A stretch of DNA of 64,000 nt, from NCBI GenBank assembly GCA_023053685.1, contig JALIGW010000001.1, positions 56,992,859-57,056,858 of the forward strand, read 5' to 3'. This DNA is from Diadophis punctatus similis. Lineage: Eukaryota; Chordata; Lepidosauria; Squamata; Dipsadidae. Both the position numbers and the translations under genes were made by a program. Below are positions 1 through 12,000 of this stretch, in pieces. Numbering within the stretch: the first letter of the stretch is position 1; each line of letters starts with the position of its first letter. Under the pieces are notes generated by a model. That model saw nothing but the letters and a program-made list of their open reading frames with translations. It did not search any database and was not told where the DNA came from.

Positions 1-3000
1 ACCTGCTTTTTTTCTCTTTCTCTCAGTCAGATTCACAAGTTTCAGCCAGGAGCCCCACCCCCTGCTTCTGTGAATTTAAACTGTAATGGAAGAAGTAGTT
101 TACCTGCTTTTTTTTCTCTTTCTCTCAGTCAGATTCACAAGTTTCAGCCAGGAGCCCCACCCCCCTGCTTCTGTGAATTTAAACTGTAATGGAAGAAGTA
201 GTTTACCTGCTTTTTTTCTCTTTCTCTCAGTCAGATTCACAAGTTTCAGCCAGGAGCCCCACCCCCTGCTTCTGTGAATTTAAACTGTAATGGAAGAAGT
301 AGTTTACCTGCTTTTTTTCTCTTTCTCTCAGTCAGATTCACAAGTTTCAGCCCAGGAGCCCCACCCCCTGCTTCTGTGAATTTAAACTGTAATGGAAGAA
401 GTAGTTTACCTGCTTTTTTTCTCTTTCTCTCAGTCAGATTCACAAGTTTCAGCCAGGAGCCCCACCCCCTGCTTCTGTGAATTTAAACTGTAATGGAAGA
501 AGTAGTTTACCTGCTTTTTTTCTCTTTCTCTCAGTCAGATTCACAAGTTTCAGCCAGGAGCCCCACCCCCTGCTTCTGTGAATTTAAACTGTAATGGAAG
601 AAGTAGTTTACCTGCTTTTTTTCTCTTTCTCTCAGTCAGATTCACAAGTTTCAGCCAGGAGCCCCCACCCCCTGCTTCTGTGAATTTAAACTGTAATGGA
701 AGAAGTAGTTTACCTGCTTTTTTTCTCTTTCTCTCAGTCAGATTCACAAGTTTCAGCCAGGAGCCCCACCCCCTGCTTCTGTGAATTTAAACTGTAATGG
801 AAGAAGTAGTTTACCTGCTTTTTTTCTCTTTCTCTCAGTCAGATTCACAAGTTTCAGCCAGGAGCCCCACCCCCTGCTTCTGTGAATTTAAACTGTAATG
901 GAAGAAGTAGTTTACCTGCTTTTTTTCTCTTTCTCTCAGTCAGATTCACAAGTTTCAGCCAGGAGCCCCACCCCCTGCTTCTGTGAATTTAAACTGTAAT
1001 GGAAGAAGTAGTTTACCTGCTTTTTTTCTCTTTCTCTCAGTCAGATTCACAAGTTTCAGCCAGGAGCCCCACCCCCTGCTTCTGTGAATTTAAACTGTAA
1101 TGGAAGAAGTAGTTTACCTGCTTTTTTTCTCTTTCTCTCAGTCAGATTCACAAGTTTCAGCCAGGAGCCCCACCCCCTGCTTCTGTGAATTTAAACTGTA
1201 ATGGAAGAAGTAGTTTACCTGCTTTTTTTCTCTTTCTCTCAGTCAGATTCACAAGTTTCAGCCAGGAGCCCCACCCCCTGCTTCTGTGAATTTAAACTGT
1301 AATGGAAGAAGTAGTTTACCTGCTTTTTTTCTCTTTCTCTCAGTCAGATTCACAAGTTTCAGCCAGGAGCCCCACCCCCTGCTTCTGTGAATTTAAACTG
1401 TAATGGAAGAAGTAGTTTACCTGCTTTTTTTCTCTTTCTCTCAGTCAGATTCACAAGTTTCAGCCAGGAGCCCCACCCCCTGCTTCTGTGAATTTAAACT
1501 GTAATGGAAGAAGTAGTTTACCTGCTTTTTTTTCTCTTTCTCTCAGTCAGATTCACAAGTTTCAGCCAGGAGCCCCCACCCCCTGCTTCTGTGAATTTAA
1601 ACTGTAATGGAAGAAGTAGTTTACCTGCTTTTTTTCTCTTTCTCTCAGTCAGATTCACAAGTTTCAGCCAGGAGCCCCACCCCCTGCTTCTGTGAATTTA
1701 AACTGTAATGGAAGAAGTAGTTTACCTGCTTTTTTTCTCTTTCTCTCAGTCAGATTCACAAGTTTCAGCCAGGAGCCCCACCCCCTGCTTCTGTGAATTT
1801 AAACTGTAATGGAAGAAGTAGTTTACCTGCTTTTTTTCTCTTTCTCTCAGTCAGATTCACAAGTTTCAGCCAGGAGCCCCACCCCCTGCTTCTGTGAATT
1901 TAAACTGTAATGGAAGAAGTAGTTTACCTGCTTTTTTTCTCTTTCTCTCAGTCAGATTCACAAGTTTCAGCCAGGAGCCCCACCCCCCTGCTTCTGTGAA
2001 TTTAAACTGTAATGGAAGAAGTAGTTTACCTGCTTTTTTTCTCTTTCTCTCAGTCAGATTCACAAGTTTCAGCCAGGAGCCCCACCCCCTGCTTCTGTGA
2101 ATTTAAACTGTAATGGAAGAAGTAGTTTACCTGCTTTTTTTCTCTTTCTCTCAGTCAGATTCACAAGTTTCAGCCAGGAGCCCCACCCCCTGCTTCTGTG
2201 AATTTAAACTGTAATGGAAGAAGTAGTTTACCTGCTTTTTTTCTCTTTCTCTCAGTCAGATTCACAAGTTTCAGCCAGGAGCCCCACCCCCTGCTTCTGT
2301 GAATTTAAACTGTAATGGAAGAAGTAGTTTACCTGCTTTTTTTCTCTTTCTCTCAGTCAGATTCACAAGTTTCAGCCAGGAGCCCCACCCCCTGCTTCTG
2401 TGAATTTAAACTGTAATGGAAGAAGTAGTTTACCTGCTTTTTTTCTCTTTCTCTCAGTCAGATTCACAAGTTTCAGCCAGGAGCCCCACCCCCTGCTTCT
2501 GTGAATTTAAACTGTAATGGAAGAAGTAGTTTACCTGCTTTTTTTCTCTTTCTCTCAGTCAGATTCACAAGTTTCAGCCAGGAGCCCCACCCCCTGCTTC
2601 TGTGAATTTAAACTGTAATGGAAGAAGTAGTTTACCTGCTTTTTTTTCTCTTTCTCTCAGTCAGATTCACAAGTTTCAGCCAGGAGCCCCACCCCCTGCT
2701 TCTGTGAATTTAAAACTGTAATGGAAGAAGTAGTTTACCTGCTTTTTTTCTCTTTCTCTCAGTCAGATTCACAAGTTTCAGCCAGGAGCCCCACCCCCTG
2801 CTTCTGTGAATTTAAACTGTAATGGAAGAAGTAGTTTTACCTGCTTTTTTTCTCTTTCCTCTCAGTCAGATTCACAAGTTTCAGCCAGGAGCCCCACCCC
2901 CTGCTTCTGTGAATTTAAACTGTAATGGAAGAAGTAGTTTACCTGCTTTTTTTCTCTTTCTCTCAGTCAGATTCACAAGTTTCAGCCAGGAGCCCCACCC

Positions 3001-6000
3001 CCTGCTTCTGTGAATTTAAACTGTAATGGAAGAAGTAGTTTACCTGCTTTTTTTCTCTTTCTCTCAGTCAGATTCACAAGTTTCAGCCAGGAGCCCCACC
3101 CCCTGCTTCTGTGAATTTAAACTGTAATGGAAGAAGTAGTTTACCTGCTTTTTTTCTCTTTCTCTCAGTCAGATTCACAAGTTTCAGCCAGGAGCCCCAC
3201 CCCCCTGCTTCTGTGAATTTAAACTGTAATGGAAGAAGTAGTTTACCTGCTTTTTTTCTCTTTCTCTCAGTCAGATTCACAAGTTTCAGCCAGGAGCCCC
3301 ACCCCCTGCTTCTGTGAATTTAAACTGTAATGGAAGAAGTAGTTTACCTGCTTTTTTTCTCTTTCTCTCAGTCAGATTCACAAGTTTCAGCCAGGAGCCC
3401 CACCCCCTGCTTCTGTGAATTTAAACTGTAATGGAAGAAGTAGTTTACCTGCTTTTTTTTCTCTTTCTCTCAGTCAGATTCACAAGTTTCAGCCAGGAGC
3501 CCCACCCCCCTGCTTCTGTGAATTTAAACTGTAATGGAAGAAGTAGTTTACCTGCTTTTTTTCTCTTTCTCTCAGTCAGATTCACAAGTTTCAGCCAGGA
3601 GCCCCACCCCCTGCTTCTGTGAATTTAAACTGTAATGGAAGAAGTAGTTTACCTGCTTTTTTTCTCTTTCTCTCAGTCAGATTCACAAGTTTCAGCCAGG
3701 AGCCCCACCCCCTGCTTCTGTGAATTTAAACTGTAATGGAAGAAGTAGTTTACCTGCTTTTTTTCTCTTTCTCTCAGTCAGATTCACAAGTTTCAGCCAG
3801 GAGCCCCACCCCCTGCTTCTGTGAATTTAAACTGTAATGGAAGAAGTAGTTTACCTGCTTTTTTTCTCTTTCTCTCAGTCAGATTCACAAGTTTCAGCCA
3901 GGAGCCCCACCCCCTGCTTCTGTGAATTTAAACTGTAATGGAAGAAGTAGTTTACCTGCTTTTTTTCTCTTTCTCTCAGTCAGATTCACAAGTTTCAGCC
4001 AGGAGCCCCACCCCCTGCTTCTGTGAATTTAAACTGTAATGGAAGAAGTAGTTTACCTGCTTTTTTTCTCTTTCTCTCAGTCAGATTCACAAGTTTCAGC
4101 CAGGAGCCCCACCCCCTGCTTCTGTGAATTTAAACTGTAATGGAAGAAGTAGTTTACCTGCTTTTTTTCTCTTTCTCTCAGTCAGATTCACAAGTTTCAG
4201 CCAGGAGCCCCACCCCCTGCTTCTGTGAATTTAAACTGTAATGGAAGAAGTAGTTTACCTGCTTTTTTTCTCTTTCTCTCAGTCAGATTCACAAGTTTCA
4301 GCCAGGAGCCCCACCCCCTGCTTCTGTGAATTTAAACTGTAATGGAAGAAGTAGTTTACCTGCTTTTTTTCTCTTTCTCTCAGTCAGATTCACAAGTTTC
4401 AGCCAGGAGCCCCACCCCCTGCTTCTGTGAATTTAAACTGTAATGGAAGAAGTAGTTTACCTGCTTTTTTTCTCTTTCTCTCAGTCAGATTCACAAGTTT
4501 CAGCCAGGAGCCCCACCCCCTGCTTCTGTGAATTTAAACTGTAATGGAAGAAGTAGTTTACCTGCTTTTTTTCTCTTTCTCTCAGTCAGATTCACAAGTT
4601 TCAGCCAGGAGCCCCACCCCCTGCTTCTGTGAATTTAAACTGTAATGGAAGAAGTAGTTTACCTGCTTTTTTTCTCTTTCTCTCAGTCAGATTCACAAGT
4701 TTCAGCCAGGAGCCCCACCCCCTGCTTCTGTGAATTTAAACTGTAATGGAAGAAGTAGTTTACCTGCTTTTTTTCTCTTTCTCTCAGTCAGATTCACAAG
4801 TTTCAGCCAGGAGCCCCACCCCCTGCTTCTGTGAATTTAAACTGTAATGGAAGAAGTAGTTTACCTGCTTTTTTTCTCTTTCTCTCAGTCAGATTCACAA
4901 GTTTCAGCCAGGAGCCCCACCCCCTGCTTCTGTGAATTTAAACTGTAATGGAAGAAGTAGTTTACCTGCTTTTTTTCTCTTTCTCTCAGTCAGATTCACA
5001 AGTTTCAGCCAGGAGCCCCACCCCCTGCTTCTGTGAATTTAAACTGTAATGGAAGAAGTAGTTTACCTGCTTTTTTTCTCTTTCTCTCAGTCAGATTCAC
5101 AAGTTTCAGCCAGGAGCCCCACCCCCTGCTTCTGTGAATTTAAACTGTAATGGAAGAAGTAGTTTACCTGCTTTTTTTCTCTTTCTCTCAGTCAGATTCA
5201 CAAGTTTCAGCCAGGAGCCCCACCCCCTGCTTCTGTGAATTTAAACTGTAATGGAAGAAGTAGTTTACCTGCTTTTTTTCTCTTTCTCTCAGTCAGATTC
5301 ACAAGTTTCAGCCAGGAGCCCCACCCCCTGCTTCTGTGAATTTAAACTGTAATGGAAGAAGTAGTTTACCTGCTTTTTTTCTCTTTCTCTCAGTCAGATT
5401 CACAAGTTTCAGCCAGGAGCCCCACCCCCTGCTTCTGTGAATTTAAACTGTAATGGAAGAAGTAGTTTACCTGCTTTTTTTCTCTTTCTCTCAGTCAGAT
5501 TCACAAGTTTCAGCCAGGAGCCCCACCCCCTGCTTCTGTGAATTTAAACTGTAATGGAAGAAGTAGTTTACCTGCTTTTTTTCTCTTTCTCTCAGTCAGA
5601 TTCACAAGTTTCAGCCAGGAGCCCCACCCCCTGCTTCTGTGAATTTAAACTGTAATGGAAGAAGTAGTTTACCTGCTTTTTTTCTCTTTCTCTCAGTCAG
5701 ATTCACAAGTTTCAGCCAGGAGCCCCACCCCCTGCTTCTGTGAATTTAAACTGTAATGGAAGAAGTAGTTTACCTGCTTTTTTTCTCTTTCTCTCAGTCA
5801 GATTCACAAGTTTCAGCCAGGAGCCCCACCCCCTGCTTCTGTGAATTTAAACTGTAATGGAAGAAGTAGTTTACCTGCTTTTTTTCTCTTTCTCTCAGTC
5901 AGATTCACAAGTTTCAGCCAGGAGCCCCACCCCCTGCTTCTGTGAATTTAAACTGTAATGGAAGAAGTAGTTTACCTGCTTTTTTTCTCTTTCTCTCAGT

Positions 6001-9000
6001 CAGATTCACAAGTTTCAGCCAGGAGCCCCACCCCCTGCTTCTGTGAATTTAAACTGTAATGGAAGAAGTAGTTTACCTGCTTTTTTTCTCTTTCTCTCAG
6101 TCAGATTCACAAGTTTCAGCCAGGAGCCCCACCCCCTGCTTCTGTGAATTTAAACTGTAATGGAAGAAGTAGTTTACCTGCTTTTTTTCTCTTTCTCTCA
6201 GTCAGATTCACAAGTTTCAGCCAGGAGCCCCACCCCCTGCTTCTGTGAATTTAAACTGTAATGGAAGAAGTAGTTTACCTGCTTTTTTTCTCTTTCTCTC
6301 AGTCAGATTCACAAGTTTCAGCCAGGAGCCCCACCCCCTGCTTCTGTGAATTTAAACTGTAATGGAAGAAGTAGTTTACCTGCTTTTTTTCTCTTTCTCT
6401 CAGTCAGATTCACAAGTTTCAGCCAGGAGCCCCACCCCCTGCTTCTGTGAATTTAAACTGTAATGGAAGAAGTAGTTTACCTGCTTTTTTTCTCTTTCTC
6501 TCAGTCAGATTCACAAGTTTCAGCCAGGAGCCCCACCCCCTGCTTCTGTGAATTTAAACTGTAATGGAAGAAGTAGTTTACCTGCTTTTTTTCTCTTTCT
6601 CTCAGTCAGATTCACAAGTTTCAGCCAGGAGCCCCACCCCCTGCTTCTGTGAATTTAAACTGTAATGGAAGAAGTAGTTTACCTGCTTTTTTTCTCTTTC
6701 TCTCAGTCAGATTCACAAGTTTCAGCCAGGAGCCCCACCCCCTGCTTCTGTGAATTTAAACTGTAATGGAAGAAGTAGTTTACCTGCTTTTTTTCTCTTT
6801 CTCTCAGTCAGATTCACAAGTTTCAGCCAGGAGCCCCACCCCCTGCTTCTGTGAATTTAAACTGTAATGGAAGAAGTAGTTTACCTGCTTTTTTTCTCTT
6901 TCTCTCAGTCAGATTCACAAGTTTCAGCCAGGAGCCCCACCCCCTGCTTCTGTGAATTTAAACTGTAATGGAAGAAGTAGTTTACCTGCTTTTTTTCTCT
7001 TTCTCTCAGTCAGATTCACAAGTTTCAGCCAGGAGCCCCACCCCCTGCTTCTGTGAATTTAAACTGTAATGGAAGAAGTAGTTTACCTGCTTTTTTTCTC
7101 TTTCTCTCAGTCAGATTCACAAGTTTCAGCCAGGAGCCCCACCCCCTGCTTCTGTGAATTTAAACTGTAATGGAAGAAGTAGTTTACCTGCTTTTTTTCT
7201 CTTTCTCTCAGTCAGATTCACAAGTTTCAGCCAGGAGCCCCACCCCCTGCTTCTGTGAATTTAAACTGTAATGGAAGAAGTAGTTTACCTGCTTTTTTTC
7301 TCTTTCTCTCAGTCAGATTCACAAGTTTCAGCCAGGAGCCCCACCCCCTGCTTCTGTGAATTTAAACTGTAATGGAAGAAGTAGTTTACCTGCTTTTTTT
7401 CTCTTTCTCTCAGTCAGATTCACAAGTTTCAGCCAGGAGCCCCACCCCCTGCTTCTGTGAATTTAAACTGTAATGGAAGAAGTAGTTTACCTGCTTTTTT
7501 TCTCTTTCTCTCAGTCAGATTCACAAGTTTCAGCCAGGAGCCCCACCCCCTGCTTCTGTGAATTTAAACTGTAATGGAAGAAGTAGTTTACCTGCTTTTT
7601 TTCTCTTTCTCTCAGTCAGATTCACAAGTTTCAGCCAGGAGCCCCACCCCCTGCTTCTGTGAATTTAAACTGTAATGGAAGAAGTAGTTTACCTGCTTTT
7701 TTTCTCTTTCTCTCAGTCAGATTCACAAGTTTCAGCCAGGAGCCCCACCCCCTGCTTCTGTGAATTTAAACTGTAATGGAAGAAGTAGTTTACCTGCTTT
7801 TTTTCTCTTTCTCTCAGTCAGATTCACAAGTTTCAGCCAGGAGCCCCACCCCCTGCTTCTGTGAATTTAAACTGTAATGGAAGAAGTAGTTTACCTGCTT
7901 TTTTTCTCTTTCTCTCAGTCAGATTCACAAGTTTCAGCCAGGAGCCCCACCCCCTGCTTCTGTGAATTTAAACTGTAATGGAAGAAGTAGTTTACCTGCT
8001 TTTTTTCTCTTTCTCTCAGTCAGATTCACAAGTTTCAGCCAGGAGCCCCACCCCCTGCTTCTGTGAATTTAAACTGTAATGGAAGAAGTAGTTTACCTGC
8101 TTTTTTTCTCTTTCTCTCAGTCAGATTCACAAGTTTCAGCCAGGAGCCCCACCCCCTGCTTCTGTGAATTTAAACTGTAATGGAAGAAGTAGTTTACCTG
8201 CTTTTTTTCTCTTTCTCTCAGTCAGATTCACAAGTTTCAGCCAGGAGCCCCACCCCCTGCTTCTGTGAATTTAAACTGTAATGGAAGAAGTAGTTTACCT
8301 GCTTTTTTTCTCTTTCTCTCAGTCAGATTCACAAGTTTCAGCCAGGAGCCCCACCCCCTGCTTCTGTGAATTTAAACTGTAATGGAAGAAGTAGTTTACC
8401 TGCTTTTTTTCTCTTTCTCTCAGTCAGATTCACAAGTTTCAGCCAGGAGCCCCACCCCCTGCTTCTGTGAATTTAAACTGTAATGGAAGAAGTAGTTTAC
8501 CTGCTTTTTTTCTCTTTCTCTCAGTCAGATTCACAAGTTTCAGCCAGGAGCCCCACCCCCTGCTTCTGTGAATTTAAACTGTAATGGAAGAAGTAGTTTA
8601 CCTGCTTTTTTTCTCTTTCTCTCAGTCAGATTCACAAGTTTCAGCCAGGAGCCCCACCCCCTGCTTCTGTGAATTTAAACTGTAATGGAAGAAGTAGTTT
8701 ACCTGCTTTTTTTCTCTTTCTCTCAGTCAGATTCACAAGTTTCAGCCAGGAGCCCCACCCCCTGCTTCTGTGAATTTAAACTGTAATGGAAGAAGTAGTT
8801 TACCTGCTTTTTTTCTCTTTCTCTCAGTCAGATTCACAAGTTTCAGCCAGGAGCCCCACCCCCTGCTTCTGTGAATTTAAACTGTAATGGAAGAAGTAGT
8901 TTACCTGCTTTTTTTCTCTTTCTCTCAGTCAGATTCACAAGTTTCAGCCAGGAGCCCCACCCCCTGCTTCTGTGAATTTAAACTGTAATGGAAGAAGTAG

Positions 9001-12000
9001 TTTACCTGCTTTTTTTCTCTTTCTCTCAGTCAGATTCACAAGTTTCAGCCAGGAGCCCCACCCCCTGCTTCTGTGAATTTAAACTGTAATGGAAGAAGTA
9101 GTTTACCTGCTTTTTTTCTCTTTCTCTCAGTCAGATTCACAAGTTTCAGCCAGGAGCCCCACCCCCTGCTTCTGTGAATTTAAACTGTAATGGAAGAAGT
9201 AGTTTACCTGCTTTTTTTCTCTTTCTCTCAGTCAGATTCACAAGTTTCAGCCAGGAGCCCCACCCCCTGCTTCTGTGAATTTAAACTGTAATGGAAGAAG
9301 TAGTTTACCTGCTTTTTTTCTCTTTCTCTCAGTCAGATTCACAAGTTTCAGCCAGGAGCCCCACCCCCTGCTTCTGTGAATTTAAACTGTAATGGAAGAA
9401 GTAGTTTACCTGCTTTTTTTCTCTTTCTCTCAGTCAGATTCACAAGTTTCAGCCAGGAGCCCCACCCCCTGCTTCTGTGAATTTAAACTGTAATGGAAGA
9501 AGTAGTTTACCTGCTTTTTTTCTCTTTCTCTCAGTCAGATTCACAAGTTTCAGCCAGGAGCCCCACCCCCTGCTTCTGTGAATTTAAACTGTAATGGAAG
9601 AAGTAGTTTACCTGCTTTTTTTCTCTTTCTCTCAGTCAGATTCACAAGTTTCAGCCAGGAGCCCCACCCCCTGCTTCTGTGAATTTAAACTGTAATGGAA
9701 GAAGTAGTTTACCTGCTTTTTTTCTCTTTCTCTCAGTCAGATTCACAAGTTTCAGCCAGGAGCCCCACCCCCTGCTTCTGTGAATTTAAACTGTAATGGA
9801 AGAAGTAGTTTACCTGCTTTTTTTCTCTTTCTCTCAGTCAGATTCACAAGTTTCAGCCAGGAGCCCCACCCCCTGCTTCTGTGAATTTAAACTGTAATGG
9901 AAGAAGTAGTTTACCTGCTTTTTTTCTCTTTCTCTCAGTCAGATTCACAAGTTTCAGCCAGGAGCCCCACCCCCTGCTTCTGTGAATTTAAACTGTAATG
10001 GAAGAAGTAGTTTACCTGCTTTTTTTCTCTTTCTCTCAGTCAGATTCACAAGTTTCAGCCAGGAGCCCCACCCCCTGCTTCTGTGAATTTAAACTGTAAT
10101 GGAAGAAGTAGTTTACCTGCTTTTTTTCTCTTTCTCTCAGTCAGATTCACAAGTTTCAGCCAGGAGCCCCACCCCCTGCTTCTGTGAATTTAAACTGTAA
10201 TGGAAGAAGTAGTTTACCTGCTTTTTTTCTCTTTCTCTCAGTCAGATTCACAAGTTTCAGCCAGGAGCCCCACCCCCTGCTTCTGTGAATTTAAACTGTA
10301 ATGGAAGAAGTAGTTTACCTGCTTTTTTTCTCTTTCTCTCAGTCAGATTCACAAGTTTCAGCCAGGAGCCCCACCCCCTGCTTCTGTGAATTTAAACTGT
10401 AATGGAAGAAGTAGTTTACCTGCTTTTTTTCTCTTTCTCTCAGTCAGATTCACAAGTTTCAGCCAGGAGCCCCACCCCCTGCTTCTGTGAATTTAAACTG
10501 TAATGGAAGAAGTAGTTTACCTGCTTTTTTTCTCTTTCTCTCAGTCAGATTCACAAGTTTCAGCCAGGAGCCCCACCCCCTGCTTCTGTGAATTTAAACT
10601 GTAATGGAAGAAGTAGTTTACCTGCTTTTTTTCTCTTTCTCTCAGTCAGATTCACAAGTTTCAGCCAGGAGCCCCACCCCCTGCTTCTGTGAATTTAAAC
10701 TGTAATGGAAGAAGTAGTTTACCTGCTTTTTTTCTCTTTCTCTCAGTCAGATTCACAAGTTTCAGCCAGGAGCCCCACCCCCTGCTTCTGTGAATTTAAA
10801 CTGTAATGGAAGAAGTAGTTTACCTGCTTTTTTTCTCTTTCTCTCAGTCAGATTCACAAGTTTCAGCCAGGAGCCCCACCCCCTGCTTCTGTGAATTTAA
10901 ACTGTAATGGAAGAAGTAGTTTACCTGCTTTTTTTCTCTTTCTCTCAGTCAGATTCACAAGTTTCAGCCAGGAGCCCCACCCCCTGCTTCTGTGAATTTA
11001 AACTGTAATGGAAGAAGTAGTTTACCTGCTTTTTTTCTCTTTCTCTCAGTCAGATTCACAAGTTTCAGCCAGGAGCCCCACCCCCTGCTTCTGTGAATTT
11101 AAACTGTAATGGAAGAAGTAGTTTACCTGCTTTTTTTCTCTTTCTCTCAGTCAGATTCACAAGTTTCAGCCAGGAGCCCCACCCCCTGCTTCTGTGAATT
11201 TAAACTGTAATGGAAGAAGTAGTTTACCTGCTTTTTTTCTCTTTCTCTCAGTCAGATTCACAAGTTTCAGCCAGGAGCCCCACCCCCTGCTTCTGTGAAT
11301 TTAAACTGTAATGGAAGAAGTAGTTTACCTGCTTTTTTTCTCTTTCTCTCAGTCAGATTCACAAGTTTCAGCCAGGAGCCCCACCCCCTGCTTCTGTGAA
11401 TTTAAACTGTAATGGAAGAAGTAGTTTACCTGCTTTTTTTCTCTTTCTCTCAGTCAGATTCACAAGTTTCAGCCAGGAGCCCCACCCCCTGCTTCTGTGA
11501 ATTTAAACTGTAATGGAAGAAGTAGTTTACCTGCTTTTTTTCTCTTTCTCTCAGTCAGATTCACAAGTTTCAGCCAGGAGCCCCACCCCCTGCTTCTGTG
11601 AATTTAAACTGTAATGGAAGAAGTAGTTTACCTGCTTTTTTTCTCTTTCTCTCAGTCAGATTCACAAGTTTCAGCCAGGAGCCCCACCCCCTGCTTCTGT
11701 GAATTTAAACTGTAATGGAAGAAGTAGTTTACCTGCTTTTTTTCTCTTTCTCTCAGTCAGATTCACAAGTTTCAGCCAGGAGCCCCACCCCCTGCTTCTG
11801 TGAATTTAAACTGTAATGGAAGAAGTAGTTTACCTGCTTTTTTTCTCTTTCTCTCAGTCAGATTCACAAGTTTCAGCCAGGAGCCCCACCCCCTGCTTCT
11901 GTGAATTTAAACTGTAATGGAAGAAGTAGTTTACCTGCTTTTTTTCTCTTTCTCTCAGTCAGATTCACAAGTTTCAGCCAGGAGCCCCACCCCCTGCTTC

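Noticed and set aside
86..3622. Repeated 63-68 codon frames on both strands of the satellite
   Set aside because: They exist only where a homopolymer indel joins two units in frame; the 101-bp unit shifts frame every copy and the perfect part of the array has none.
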